Part shown: piece after piece, positions 16,379-25,987 of the stretch | Numbering within the stretch: the first letter of the stretch is position 1 | Layout of the letters: each line of letters opens with the position of its first letter | Notes under the pieces: model-generated | What the model saw: only the letters and a program-made list of their open reading frames with translations | Databases searched by the model: none | What the model was told of the DNA's origin: nothing | Translations under genes and position numbers: made by a program | Assembly (NCBI GenBank): GCA_020350725.1 | Contig: CP070719.1 | Span: 1,744,757 to 1,808,756, forward strand | Origin: a bacterium | Lineage (GTDB): Bacteria > BMS3Abin14 | Direction: 5' to 3' | DNA length: 64,000 bases

Positions 16379-19359
16379 CACAGTCCTCCCAGGGGGGATT
16401 TCCACGCATCCCTCATCCGGTCGAGGGCGAGGGACAGGATCAGCCCTTTCCCTGATCTCACCGACAACCTCTCATCCGCGGTGCAGACGCCGATCCTGGC
16501 CCAGACGGTGCTCCCCATGACCTTCTCGAATCTCCCGGCCTTCCCGGGGGCCACCTCCACCAGCAGCCGGCTGGCTGACTCGGAGAACAGGACCCTGTCG
16601 GCTCGCAGCTCACCTGTCGTCGGCAGGGCCTGGAGGTCCACTTCCAGGCCCACCCCGCCGGAGAAGGCCATCTCCGCCAGGGCCACCGCCACCCCGCCGT
16701 CGGAGCAATCGTGGCAGGAGGCGACGAGGCCCTCGACGACAGCCCTGTGCAGACGAAGGTACCGCTCTCTCGCCCGGGTGAAATCCACCTGGGGCACATT
16801 TGCCCCGATGTGTCCGAAGTGGGCGTAGTATTCCGACCCTCCGAGTTCGTCCGCTGTCTCCCCCAGGAGGTACAGGACATTCCCCGGTCTCTTCAGATCC
16901 ATGGTGACGGCTGACCGAACGTCCTCCATCCGGCCGATGACGGAAACGAGGAGTGTCGGGGGGATGGAGATCTTGATGTCCCCCATGATGTAGTCGTTTT
17001 TCATGCTGTCCTTGCCGGATATCAGGGGCACTCTGTAGGACGTCACCGCATCGTAGAGTCCCCTGTTGGCCCTGACGAGTTGCGCCAGCTTGAAGGGACC
17101 GTCCGGCGTCTTCTCGGACGCTACCGGGTCGCACCAGCAGAAGTTGTCCAGCGCCGCAGCCCAGTCCGGGTCACCGCCCACGGAGACGTAGTTCCGCAGC
17201 GCTTCGTCGACCGCGCACGCAGCCATGTGATAGGTGTCGATATCGCTGTAGCGGGGGACGATCCCGTTGGCCACCACCACACCCTCGAAGGAATTCAGGA
17301 TGGGACGGATGACCGCGGCATCGGAAGGGCCGTCGTCGTGGGCCCCCGTGAACGGTTTCACGACGCTGCCCCCCTGGACCTCGTGGTCGTACCGGCGGAC
17401 GATCGATTCCTTGGAACAGATGTTCAGCCTCGACAGGAGTGAGAGGAGGACCTCGTTCAGGTCAGGGGGCTGGTCGAATATCGGTTCTTGCCGTGAGGGA
17501 GCCGTCCAGTGTGCCTCCAGCACCATCTGGGGAACCCCGTCGTGGAGGAACGCCATGTCCAGGAATCCCACCGTCCGGCCTTCGTGGAGGATGTGAAAGG
17601 ATCCGGAGTCGGTGAACCGTCCCAGATCTGTCGATTCCACTCCCATCTTCTCGGACAGATCCAGGAAGCGGGCGAGGTTGTCCGGCGGAACCGCGACGGT
17701 CATCCTCTCCTGAGCCTCCGATATGAGGATCTCCCAGGGATCGAGGCCCGGATATTTCAGGGGGGCGAGGTCGAGGTGAAGTTCGGCCCCGCCGGTGTCC
17801 TCGGCCATCTCACCGACGGATGAGGACAGGCCCCCCGCTCCGTTGTCCGTGATGCTGTTGTAGAGGCCCTCGTCCCTGGCCCTGAGAAGAAAATCGGTCA
17901 TCCTCTTCTGGGTAATGGGATCGCCGATCTGAACCGCGGATACCGGTGAACCCTCGTGGAGTTCCTCGGAGGAGAAGGTAGCGCCGTGAATCCCGTCCTT
18001 GCCTATCCTCCCTCCCACCATGACGATCCGGTCGCCGACCAGCGCCCGTTTCTCGTGAGACGGCGACCCCATGATCCGGCTCGGCATGATCCCGCCGGTA
18101 CCGCAGTACACGAGGGGCTTACCGAGGAAACGCTCGTCGAAGACGACGGCACCGTTGACGGTGGGGATCCCGCTCTTGTTGCCCCCGTGCTCCACTCCTT
18201 CGACAACACCCTCGTAGATCCGCCTGGGGTGGAGGATGCGGGGCGGCAGAGGTTTGTCGTAAAAGGGCGACGCGAAGCAGAACACATCCGTGTTAAAAAG
18301 CAGATTCGCTCCCTTGCCTGTGCCGAAGGGGTCGCGATTGACCCCGACGATGCCTGTCAGAGCCCCGCCGTAGGGATCCAGGGCGGACGGCGAATTGTGG
18401 GTCTCGACCTTGAACACAAGGCTGTATTCCTCGTTGAAGCGGATCACCCCGGCATTGTCCCTGAATACGGACAGACAGATATCCCCTTTCCCCATCCCGG
18501 TCCGGATCTCCTCGGTGGCCCTGACGATGTAGGAATGGAAGAGGGAGTCGATGGTCTCGACCTTGCCCTCTCCCTCCCTGTAGTGGATCAGGGCATTGAA
18601 GATCTTGTGTTTGCAGTGTTCCGACCACGTCTGGGCAAGGCATTCGATCTCGACGTCGGTGGCTTTGCCGCCCAATCCCACTTCCCGTCTCCTCTTCACC
18701 ACATCGGGTCGGGCAAAATAGGCCTGTATGGTCCTCATCTCCTCCAGGGACAGGGCCAGAAGACCATCCCGGCTGATCCGCATCAGGTCGTCGTCACTGC
18801 CGTCGAGATCGACCTCCGCCACCCGTCCTCCCTCCCCTGAGAGGACCACCTTGGGGATATCAGGGGACAGGCCCTGCTCCGGATCGAACTGGTCTCGGTG
18901 GACGATCTCCCACCTGTGTATGAGGTCGTTGGCAAGTACCTGCGAGGCCAGGCGCTCGGCATCTGCATGGGAGAGATCCCCGTCGATCAGGTACTGTATG
19001 GAAGTGTAGATGGCCTCGCCGCCGGCCAGGGGGCGTTCGAGGATCTGGGATACCGCCTCTCCGGCTGACCTTCCCACGTTGTCCGTCACACCCGGTTTGT
19101 AGCCGACCTCGATCAGGATCTGGAAATCCGAAGATATCGGCCCTCCGATGGAATACTCCTGAATTATGGGATCGGAGAAGGGACCTGAGGCGATCTTTTC
19201 CAGGACATCACCGGGAAGGTCCATGTCCAGCGTGTAGATATTGGCCGTCCGCACCGAGCGCAGGGTGATCCCGGTAAGACTGCCGGCCTCCTGGACGACC
19301 CATTCACCCCTAGGGTCGTGAACGCCATCTCTGTAACCCACCTCGATTCGAACAGCCAA
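16378..19359 (-). CDS. purL: Phosphoribosylformylglycinamidine synthase, PurS-PurL fusion
   Basis: The 993-residue protein catalyses ATP-dependent amination of FGAR with ammonia from PurQ. The first 160 residues hold two PurS-like modules, one beginning RIEVGYRDGV and one beginning FQILIEVGYKPGV. Each is a beta-alpha-beta unit that in most bacteria is a separate small PurS subunit. From about 190 the PurL catalytic region follows, with QTWSEHCKHK, KVETHNSPSA, NGAGGLSSS and a second half with SGKDSMKNDY and CHDCSDGGVAVALAE. It starts at a TTG (19359), one base after the purB stop. The start is supported by upstream GGAG and by fit to the PurS N-terminus. The fusion is intermediate between separate PurS/L/Q and the single-chain 1300-residue enzyme. 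Confidence 0.93.
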   Translation of the reverse strand: MAVRIEVGYRDGVHDPRGEWVVQEAGSLTGITLRSVRTANIYTLDMDLPGDVLEKIASGPFSDPIIQEYSIGGPISSDFQILIEVGYKPGVTDNVGRSAGEAVSQILERPLAGGEAIYTSIQYLIDGDLSHADAERLASQVLANDLIHRWEIVHRDQFDPEQGLSPDIPKVVLSGEGGRVAEVDLDGSDDDLMRISRDGLLALSLEEMRTIQAYFARPDVVKRRREVGLGGKATDVEIECLAQTWSEHCKHKIFNALIHYREGEGKVETIDSLFHSYIVRATEEIRTGMGKGDICLSVFRDNAGVIRFNEEYSLVFKVETHNSPSALDPYGGALTGIVGVNRDPFGTGKGANLLFNTDVFCFASPFYDKPLPPRILHPRRIYEGVVEGVEHGGNKSGIPTVNGAVVFDERFLGKPLVYCGTGGIMPSRIMGSPSHEKRALVGDRIVMVGGRIGKDGIHGATFSSEELHEGSPVSAVQIGDPITQKRMTDFLLRARDEGLYNSITDNGAGGLSSSVGEMAEDTGGAELHLDLAPLKYPGLDPWEILISEAQERMTVAVPPDNLARFLDLSEKMGVESTDLGRFTDSGSFHILHEGRTVGFLDMAFLHDGVPQMVLEAHWTAPSRQEPIFDQPPDLNEVLLSLLSRLNICSKESIVRRYDHEVQGGSVVKPFTGAHDDGPSDAAVIRPILNSFEGVVVANGIVPRYSDIDTYHMAACAVDEALRNYVSVGGDPDWAAALDNFCWCDPVASEKTPDGPFKLAQLVRANRGLYDAVTSYRVPLISGKDSMKNDYIMGDIKISIPPTLLVSVIGRMEDVRSAVTMDLKRPGNVLYLLGETADELGGSEYYAHFGHIGANVPQVDFTRARERYLRLHRAVVEGLVASCHDCSDGGVAVALAEMAFSGGVGLEVDLQALPTTGELRADRVLFSESASRLLVEVAPGKAGRFEKVMGSTVWARIGVCTADERLSVRSGKGLILSLALDRMRDAWKSPLGGL

Positions 19360-19360
19360 A

Positions 19361-20662
19361 TCAGCTCTCCTCGCCGAAAACCCTCCGGAAGATCAGATCG
19401 GTATGCTTCAGGTGGCTTGCAGGGTCGAAGATCTCGGCGATCTGCTCTGGTGTCAACCGCTCCCTTACCTCCGGATCATTCGCCGCCAGCTCGGCCAGGG
19501 ATGTCCCGGTGGAGACAGCTTCCAGGGCGCTGCGCTGCACCACCCGATAGGCGTCCTCACGGGTCATGCCCGAGTCCACCAGGGCGAGAAGAAGGCTCTG
19601 GGAGAAGGTGGCCCCGCCCGAGAGCCCCATGTTTTTCTCCATCCTTTCAGGGTGGACAACCAGCCCCCGGATCAGACCGCCGAACCTGTGGACCATGAAA
19701 TCGAGGAGGATGGTGGCATCCGGAAGGACAACCCTCTCAACCGACGAATGGCTGATGTCCCTCTCGTGCCAGAGGGGAATGTTCTCCATAGCCGACAGGC
19801 AATAGCCCCTGATCAGTCGGGCCAGCCCCGTGAGGTTCTCCGACAGGATGGGGTTCTTCTTGTGAGGCATGGCCGACGACCCCTTCTGACCGTCTGTGAA
19901 GGGCTCTTCTGCCTCGGCGACCTCCGTGCGCTGAAGGTGCCGGATCTCCACGGCGAACTTCTCCAGGGAACTCGCTGCCAGGGCCAGAGCCGTCATGTAC
20001 TCGGCGTGTCTGTCCCGTTGGATGATCTGGGTGGCCACACTGGCCGGTACGAGACCCAGCCTCCTGCATACGTATTCCTCGATCTCAGGAGGTATGTTGG
20101 CATAAGTCCCCACTGCCCCGGAGAGTTTGCCCACCGCTATGCCGTCTCTCGCCCTGCCGATCCTGGTCCGGCATCTGCCCAACTCATCGTACCACAGGGC
20201 CATCTTGAGACCGAAGGTCGTCGGTTCGGCGTGCATACCGTGGGACCGTCCCATCATCAGAGTGTCCCGGTGTTCCATTGCCCTGTCCCGGACAGCCTCC
20301 CTGGCCCCGTCGATCCCCTCCAGGATCAGATCGGCCGCCTGAACCATCTGAACGGCGAGAGACGTATCCAGGACATCGGAACTGGTCATCCCCAGGTGGA
20401 TGAAACGGGACTCGGGGCCGACCTTCTCCGCCACCGATGTGAGAAAGGCGATGACGTCATGCTTGACCTCCCTCTCTATCTCTTCGATGCGCTGTATGTC
20501 AAAACCGGCTGACGCCTTTATCCTGGCCAGTGCCTCGTCCGGTACCCGGCCGATCCGGTTCCAGGCCTCGCACGCAGCTACCTCGACATCGAGCCATATT
20601 TTGAAGCGATTCTCCGGCGCCCAGACGGCCGCCATTTCGGGACGGGTGTATCTAGGGATCAT
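19361..20662 (-). CDS. purB: Adenylosuccinate lyase
   Basis: PurB removes fumarate from SAICAR and from adenylosuccinate in purine synthesis. The 433-residue protein starts MIPRYTRPEM at ATG 20662, preceded by AGGAGAGG. It contains the fumarase/aspartase-superfamily signature GSSAMPHKKNP, the TSSDVLDTSLA segment and MMGRSHGMHAEPTTFG with the catalytic histidine region. It is the first gene of purB-purSL-purQ-purF. Upstream is a repeat spacer without a clear promoter. A longer frame with seven extra residues is not favoured. Confidence 0.96.
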   Translation of the reverse strand: MIPRYTRPEMAAVWAPENRFKIWLDVEVAACEAWNRIGRVPDEALARIKASAGFDIQRIEEIEREVKHDVIAFLTSVAEKVGPESRFIHLGMTSSDVLDTSLAVQMVQAADLILEGIDGAREAVRDRAMEHRDTLMMGRSHGMHAEPTTFGLKMALWYDELGRCRTRIGRARDGIAVGKLSGAVGTYANIPPEIEEYVCRRLGLVPASVATQIIQRDRHAEYMTALALAASSLEKFAVEIRHLQRTEVAEAEEPFTDGQKGSSAMPHKKNPILSENLTGLARLIRGYCLSAMENIPLWHERDISHSSVERVVLPDATILLDFMVHRFGGLIRGLVVHPERMEKNMGLSGGATFSQSLLLALVDSGMTREDAYRVVQRSALEAVSTGTSLAELAANDPEVRERLTPEQIAEIFDPASHLKHTDLIFRRVFGEES

Positions 20663-20906
20663 GAGTCCTCTCCTGCGGAACAAGTATCAATTATCGATCG
20701 ATCAGGAAGTAGACAGTATTCAGGATTCAGGATTCAGTATAACCAGAAATTAGATATTAGAGCATTAGAGATAGAGCATTGGATCAATAGATCATTGGAG
20801 CGTTAGAGTTTTTACTTCTAATCTCCAATTTCCATTCTCTGTTCTCCCTTTTCTCTTTTATTTTGAATGCGGACTACTGAATACTGAATCCTTCCAGAAT
20901 GAAACA
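20663..20906. repeat. Palindromic B-C-C'-B' repeat module between yycJ-like gene and purB
   Basis: Left to right: AGACAGTATTCAGGATTCAG (B), ATTAGAGCATTAGAGATAGA (C), a central part, then TCTAATCTCCAATTTCCATT (C', the inverted sense) and GGACTACTGAATACTGAATC (B', inverted sense). The right end is about 15 bases from the stop codon of the hydrolase gene. No gene is visible. Confidence 0.8.
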
Positions 20907-21683
20907 CTATTCGTCCAGCCACATCATCGGCAGAGGTTCGTAAACGGAAGCCACCTCCACCCTCGGACCTCCTCCGCCGCACCTGACGGCTTCTGTGGCG
21001 GTGCCCAGGGCCAGGTGAGGCCTGTTGTTGATCTCCGAGAGGTGGGCGAGCACTGCAAGCTGCAGGCCGCTTCCCTGTACAACGCTGAGCATTTCCGCGG
21101 ATGAGTCGTTGGAGAGGTGACCCCGTCTGCTCCTGACACGCTGTTTCAGAAACCACGGATAGGGGCCCTCCATGAGCATCCTCTCGTCGTGATTGGACTC
21201 GAGCACCACAGCCCGGCACCCCTTGAGCCTCTCCTTGACGAGGGCCGTCCCGTACCCGAGGTCTGTCGCGACCCCGATGGCTGTCGTGCCGAGACGGATC
21301 ACAAAACCGACTGGATCACGCGCATCGTGGGGGACGGAAAAGGGCATGACCTCGAAACCCATCCCGTCGAAGGCCCTCCCCGCCCGGAAAGGCCTTTTTC
21401 CGATATCCCGCGGCAGGTGGATCGCGTCAAGCGTTTCGGCCGTCCCGTAAACGGGGGTTTTCAATTTTCTGGCGAGGGCTGCGAGCCCCCGGACGTGATC
21501 GGTGTGCTCGTGGGTGACAAGGATCCCCTTGATACGCAACGGCTCGCATCCCACGACCGCCAGTCTTCTGAGGATCTCCCTCGCACTCAGCCCGGCATCG
21601 ACGATGACCGCCCCGTCGTCTCCCGAGATATAGATACAGTTGCCCTTGCTTCCGCTGGACAGAACGCTTAACCCGATAGGCAT
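20907..21683 (-). CDS. YycJ/WalJ-type metallo-beta-lactamase-fold hydrolase
   Basis: The 258-residue protein starts MPIGLSVLSSGSKGNC, typical of the YycJ (WalJ) branch of metallo-beta-lactamase-fold hydrolases. It has the metal-binding motif THEHTDH (57-63), then FSVPHDARDPVGF and a GYGTALV segment. Homologues have been proposed as 5'-to-3' double-stranded DNA exonucleases or RNA/cell-wall related hydrolases; the substrate here is unknown. It follows dut after 104 bases and precedes the purine genes. No WalK/WalR two-component genes are nearby, so the Gram-positive cell-wall context does not apply. Confidence 0.88.
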   Translation of the reverse strand: MPIGLSVLSSGSKGNCIYISGDDGAVIVDAGLSAREILRRLAVVGCEPLRIKGILVTHEHTDHVRGLAALARKLKTPVYGTAETLDAIHLPRDIGKRPFRAGRAFDGMGFEVMPFSVPHDARDPVGFVIRLGTTAIGVATDLGYGTALVKERLKGCRAVVLESNHDERMLMEGPYPWFLKQRVRSRRGHLSNDSSAEMLSVVQGSGLQLAVLAHLSEINNRPHLALGTATEAVRCGGGGPRVEVASVYEPLPMMWLDE

Positions 21684-21787
21684 GGCTTCCAGTCTGTAGT
21701 TTATCGTCCCTGGTTAAACGGCAACGCAGAGATAGAAGCAGTAATGGAACACCTTGTCAGCTGTTTACACCATCACCATTTCTACTA

Positions 21788-22231
21788 TTACTCCACCCCG
21801 GTGTGCCCGAAACCGCCTTCACCCCGTTCCGTACCGGGGAGATCCTCGACCACCTTCAGATCGGCCCTAACGGTCGGCACCACGACCATTTGGGCTATTC
21901 TCATGCCTCTCTTTACCGTGAACGCTCTCTCACCGAGGTTGATGACCAGGACCATAACCTCGCCGCGATAGTCGGGATCAACGGTTCCGGGCGTATTGGC
22001 TATCATAATACCATGATCGCGGGCCAGTCCGCTGCGCGGCCTTATCTGTATCTCGTAGCCCATCGGAACGGCTACAGCAAGTCCCGTGGGTACCGGTATC
22101 CTCTGGCCCACATCGATCACGGTCTCCCGCATGACCGCCGCCGGGAGGTCCATACCAACAGACATGACAGTAGCGTACTCCGGCAGGGGCAGCCCCTCTC
22201 CGTGGGGGAGGATCCTGCACATCACCTCCAC
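21788..22231 (-). CDS. dut: Deoxyuridine 5'-triphosphate nucleotidohydrolase
   Basis: Dut hydrolyses dUTP to dUMP and pyrophosphate, supplying the thymidylate precursor and keeping uracil out of DNA. The 147-residue protein matches the trimeric all-beta family: SVGMDLPA (24-31), RPRSGLA, NTPGTVDPDYRGEV and the C-terminal GGFGHTG that closes over the active site. The GTG at 22231 is chosen because GAGGGGGGT is well spaced before it and because it starts after the end of the M16 peptidase gene. A longer frame from 22261 overlaps that gene. Two further codons (GTG 22225, ATG 22222) are possible starts. Confidence 0.93.
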   Translation of the reverse strand: MEVMCRILPHGEGLPLPEYATVMSVGMDLPAAVMRETVIDVGQRIPVPTGLAVAVPMGYEIQIRPRSGLARDHGIMIANTPGTVDPDYRGEVMVLVINLGERAFTVKRGMRIAQMVVVPTVRADLKVVEDLPGTERGEGGFGHTGVE

Positions 22232-22241
22232 CGGACCCCCC

Positions 22242-23513
22242 TCAGAACCTGGTGGCATCAATGGTTTCCTCGTCCACAGGCCCGATCACGGAAAGGGCCA
22301 TCCGGGCGGGATCGAAGAGCCTCTCCGACAGATACCGGACCTCGTCGACGGTGATCCGATCGATCCCCTCCTCGATCTCGGAGGGCGACACCTGCCTGCC
22401 GAAATATATCTCGTTTCGGGCCAGCTGGTTCATCCTGTTGGTGGTGCTCTCGAGGCCCAGAAGAAGGTTCCCCTTGAGCTGCCTCTTCGCGGTTACGAAT
22501 TCATCCTCCGATACGGACGAAGCGGCCAGGCTCTCGATCTCCTGTTTGATCAGAAGAAGGGCCTCAGCGAAGCGGTCCGGGCCCGTGCCGCAGTAGATGG
22601 TCAGGAGTCCGGCATCCTGGTAGGCGGAATGGTAGCTGTATACCGAATAGGCGAGGCCACGCTCTTCCCGGATGCGCTGGAAGAGCCTCGAGCTCATGCC
22701 TCCCCCCAATATCGTATTGAGCAGGTACAGGGCATACCTGTCCTCATGATCGACACGGATTCCCTCGAAACCGGCACAGAAGTGGACCTGTTCCAGGGAT
22801 CGGTTGATCACGTGGATCCCCGGCGATGCCAAAGGGCTTTTCCTGTCAGGACCAAAGGAACCGCTGTTCAATCCCCGGAAGGACCGCTCGATCTCGTCGA
22901 AAAGCCGGGCAGGGTCCACGGCGCCGGCTGCCGTGATGATGATCGAGCCGGACCTGTACCGGTCCCTGTGATAGGCGACGACGTCCTGTCTGGCGATGGA
23001 CTCAAGACTGCTCAGCGTCCCGAGGATCGGCCAACCGAGTCCATGGCCGGACCAGAATTCCCTGCTGTGGAGGTCGTGTATCAGGTCCTCGGGGGTGTCC
23101 TCAACCATCATGATCTCCTGGATGACGACCTCCTTCTCCCTGTCCAGGTCCGGCTGGTCGAAGGCGGCGTTCAGGGTGATGTCCCCCAGGATATCAATGG
23201 CCTGGGGAAGGGACTCCCCCAGGACCCTGGCGTAGAAGGAGGTGAATTCCTTGCTGGTAAATGCGTTGAGTGAGCCGCCAAGGGAATCGATCTCGAGGGC
23301 GATCTGTCTCGCCGTCCTCCCGGGTGTTCCCTTGAAGGCCAGATGCTCGATGAGATGGCTGATACCCGTCTTGGCGGGATCCTCGTCCCTGGACCCCGTG
23401 AGCACCCAGACCCCGACGCTCACGGACGAGAAATCGCTCAAGGGCTCGACGAGGACCCTTAGCCCGTTGGGAAGAACCTCTTTGACAACGCCGGCGGAGG
23501 GTCTTTTGGCCAT
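22242..23513 (-). CDS. M16-family zinc peptidase
   Basis: The 423-residue protein belongs to the M16 (pitrilysin/processing-peptidase) family. The inverted zinc motif HxxEH is HLIEH (53-57), followed about 75 residues later by the glutamate-rich REKEVVIQEI that supplies the third zinc ligand. The second half has the family's RERGLAYSVYSYHSAY segment. It is one full-length M16 protein, not fused or truncated, with no signal peptide. It starts seven bases after pnp and ends ten bases before dut, an arrangement often seen downstream of pnp. Its substrate is unknown. Confidence 0.9.
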   Translation of the reverse strand: MAKRPSAGVVKEVLPNGLRVLVEPLSDFSSVSVGVWVLTGSRDEDPAKTGISHLIEHLAFKGTPGRTARQIALEIDSLGGSLNAFTSKEFTSFYARVLGESLPQAIDILGDITLNAAFDQPDLDREKEVVIQEIMMVEDTPEDLIHDLHSREFWSGHGLGWPILGTLSSLESIARQDVVAYHRDRYRSGSIIITAAGAVDPARLFDEIERSFRGLNSGSFGPDRKSPLASPGIHVINRSLEQVHFCAGFEGIRVDHEDRYALYLLNTILGGGMSSRLFQRIREERGLAYSVYSYHSAYQDAGLLTIYCGTGPDRFAEALLLIKQEIESLAASSVSEDEFVTAKRQLKGNLLLGLESTTNRMNQLARNEIYFGRQVSPSEIEEGIDRITVDEVRYLSERLFDPARMALSVIGPVDEETIDATRF

Positions 23514-23520
23514 AGAGGGA

Positions 23521-25638
23521 TCAGCTGTTTGGGGTTTTACCGGTCTGCTCCTGCAGTTCTCTTCTGGCTTCCTTCATGCTCAGACGGATCTTGCCATCCC
23601 GGTCGATCTCGAGGATCTTCACGTCGACCACGTCTCCGATCTTGACGATGTCCTCGACCTTGCTGACGCGGTGTTCGGCCAGCTGGGAGATGTGGACGAG
23701 ACCGTCCGCGCTGGGGGTCACTTCCACGAAAGCCCCGAAAGGGGTGATGCTCTTGACCCGCCCTCGAATGATCTTTCCGACCTCCGGTTCCTCGACGATC
23801 CGCTTGACCATTTCCAGGGCCCTCTGGGCGGCCTCCTCGTCGACGGATGCTATGAGAACCGTTCCGTCGTCATCGACTTCGACCTTGACGCCGGTTTCCT
23901 CGATAATACCCCTGATGACCTTGCCTCCTGGACCGATGACTTCACGGATCTTGTCCGGTTTGATCTGGATGGTGATCAGCCTGGGAGCGTGCGGGGAGAG
24001 TTCGGGACGCGGCGCCTTTATGGCCTTGTCCATCTCGTCAAGGATGTAAAGCCTTCCCTCTCTGGCCTGCGCGAGCGCCTTGGCCATGAACTCCCGGCTC
24101 ACACCGGATATCTTGATGTCCATCTGGAAAGCGGTTATCCCTTCCCTGGTCCCTGCAATCTTGAAATCCATGTCCCCGAGATGATCTTCGGCCCCGAGAA
24201 TATCCGAGAGGACGACGGCGTTCTCAGGTGTATAGATGAGGCCCATGGCGATACCGGCCACCGCCTTTGCCATCGGAACTCCGGCATCCATAAGGGCTAG
24301 ACTGCTCCCGCACACCGATGCCATTGATGATGATCCGTTGGACTCCAGGACGTCCGACACCACCCTGATGGTGTAAGGGAACTTCTCCTTTGACGGAACA
24401 AGGTTGAGGAGGCTTCTTTGGGCCAGGTTTCCATGGCCGATCTCCCTTCTCGCGGGACCTCTCAGAAAGCGCGCCTCGCCGGTGCTGAAAGGCGGGAAAT
24501 TGTAGTGGACCATGAACCGGCGCCGGAAGTCGGCCTCAAGGGCGTCGATGATCTGTTCGTCCTCGGAGGTGCCCAGGGTGGTGACGACCAACGCCTGGGT
24601 CTCGCCTCTGGTGAAGATCGCCGAACCGTGGGTGCGCGGCAGGAGTCCCACCTCGCAGGCGATGGGCCGGATCTCGTCGGCCTTCCTGCCGTCGATGCGA
24701 ACTCCTTTCTCCAGGACCCTCTGCCGCATGAGGTCCTTTTCCATTTCCCGGAGGATACCGTCGATCTCCTCGACATGGAGTTCGCCTTCCGGACCCTCGC
24801 CATACTCGGCCACGGCCTGATCCCGGATCTCCTTCAGCCTGGCCTTTCTGTCCTTCTTATCGAGGATCTCGAGGGCCTCAGCCATCTCCACCCTGCAGAA
24901 TTCGTCCAGAGTGGCGATCAGGTCCAGGTCCTTTTCAAGGGGTTCGAAGGCCCACTTCTCCTTTCCGGCCCGGTCCCGGAGTTCTTCCTGGACCGTTATG
25001 ACCTCCGAGAACCACCGGTGGGCGGCCTCCAGGGCACCGAGCATCTCCTCCTCGGAGACCTCCTTGGCCTCGCCTTCCACCATAGTGACCGCCTCACGGG
25101 TCCCGGCGACGATCACGTCGATCCGGCTCGCCTCGAGCTGGGCGAAGGTGGGATTGAGAACATATTCACCGTCCACGAGACCCACCCGCACGGCACCGAT
25201 CACCTTGTCAAAGGGGATGTCCGAAACGATCAGAGCGGCCGAGGACGCAATGAGTGAGAGGATGTCCGGGTCGTTTTCCCGATCCACGGAGAGGATGTTG
25301 ATGATGATCTGGGTCTCGTGGTTGAACCCAGCGGGGAAAAGGGGCCTGATGGAACGATCGATCAGGCGGCTGGTGAGGGTGTCCTTCTCCGTCGGACGCC
25401 CCTCTCTCTTAAAAAAACCGCCGGGTATCTTGCCGGCGGCATAGGTCTTTTCCTGGTAATTGACTGTCAGAGGAAGAAAGTCGACGCCTTCCCTGGGATC
25501 CGGCATGGACACGGCTGTCGCCAGCACCACCGTGTCCGCGTAACGGGCGAGAACAGCTCCGTTCGCCTGGCGCGCCAGGGCGCCGGTCTCCAAAGTAAGG
25601 GTCCTCCCTCCCCACTCGAGCTTCACTTGATGTTTCAT
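23521..25638 (-). CDS. pnp: Polyribonucleotide nucleotidyltransferase (PNPase)
   Basis: PNPase degrades RNA 3'-to-5' with phosphate and can add tails in reverse. The 705-residue protein has both RNase PH-like halves separated by the helical domain. The first half is marked by LETGALARQANGAVL and EGVDFLPLTVNYQEK, the second by GVRIDGRKADEIRPI, RGETQALV and SSMASVCGSSLALMDAGVP. A KH domain (VIGPGGKVIRGI) and a C-terminal S1 domain (GRVKSITPFGAFVEV) follow. It lies 39 bases after rpsO, the classical rpsO-pnp pair. The usual autoregulation by RNase III cleavage of the pnp leader cannot be confirmed from this short spacer. Confidence 0.97.
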   Translation of the reverse strand: MKHQVKLEWGGRTLTLETGALARQANGAVLARYADTVVLATAVSMPDPREGVDFLPLTVNYQEKTYAAGKIPGGFFKREGRPTEKDTLTSRLIDRSIRPLFPAGFNHETQIIINILSVDRENDPDILSLIASSAALIVSDIPFDKVIGAVRVGLVDGEYVLNPTFAQLEASRIDVIVAGTREAVTMVEGEAKEVSEEEMLGALEAAHRWFSEVITVQEELRDRAGKEKWAFEPLEKDLDLIATLDEFCRVEMAEALEILDKKDRKARLKEIRDQAVAEYGEGPEGELHVEEIDGILREMEKDLMRQRVLEKGVRIDGRKADEIRPIACEVGLLPRTHGSAIFTRGETQALVVTTLGTSEDEQIIDALEADFRRRFMVHYNFPPFSTGEARFLRGPARREIGHGNLAQRSLLNLVPSKEKFPYTIRVVSDVLESNGSSSMASVCGSSLALMDAGVPMAKAVAGIAMGLIYTPENAVVLSDILGAEDHLGDMDFKIAGTREGITAFQMDIKISGVSREFMAKALAQAREGRLYILDEMDKAIKAPRPELSPHAPRLITIQIKPDKIREVIGPGGKVIRGIIEETGVKVEVDDDGTVLIASVDEEAAQRALEMVKRIVEEPEVGKIIRGRVKSITPFGAFVEVTPSADGLVHISQLAEHRVSKVEDIVKIGDVVDVKILEIDRDGKIRLSMKEARRELQEQTGKTPNS

Positions 25639-25677
25639 GACCGGACTCCTAATGGGGTGTTGTGAAGAGGGCGATGA

Positions 25678-25947
25678 TTACCTTCTGAGGCCCAGTTTTT
25701 TGACGATACTCCGGTACCTCTCCATATCTTCGGATTTGAGGTAGTTAAGCAGCCTGCGGCGCCTGCCGACAAGCTTAAGGAGCCCTACCCGGGAATGATG
25801 ATCCTTCTTGTGGACCTTGAAATGCTCGGTGAGCTCCTCGATCCGTTTCGTCAGGAGGGCGATCTGCACCTCCGAGGAACCGGTATCGCTCTCGTGTAAT
25901 TTGTTGTCCGTGATGATCTCCCGCTTCAATTCATTGCTAAGCGGCAT
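25678..25947 (-). CDS. rpsO: 30S ribosomal protein S15
   Basis: S15 binds the central domain of 16S rRNA early in 30S assembly. The 89-residue length is standard. The sequence shows the family blocks [36 protein letters not shown] and [10 protein letters not shown]. The ATG at 25947 has AGGAGG spaced correctly; an in-frame TTG two codons earlier is rejected. It is placed between truB and pnp, the usual order. Confidence 0.98.
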   Translation of the reverse strand: MPLSNELKREIITDNKLHESDTGSSEVQIALLTKRIEELTEHFKVHKKDHHSRVGLLKLVGRRRRLLNYLKSEDMERYRSIVKKLGLRR

Positions 25948-25987
25948 AGTCAAATATCCTCCTTCCTTTCGACTGCGGATAGTAGCA

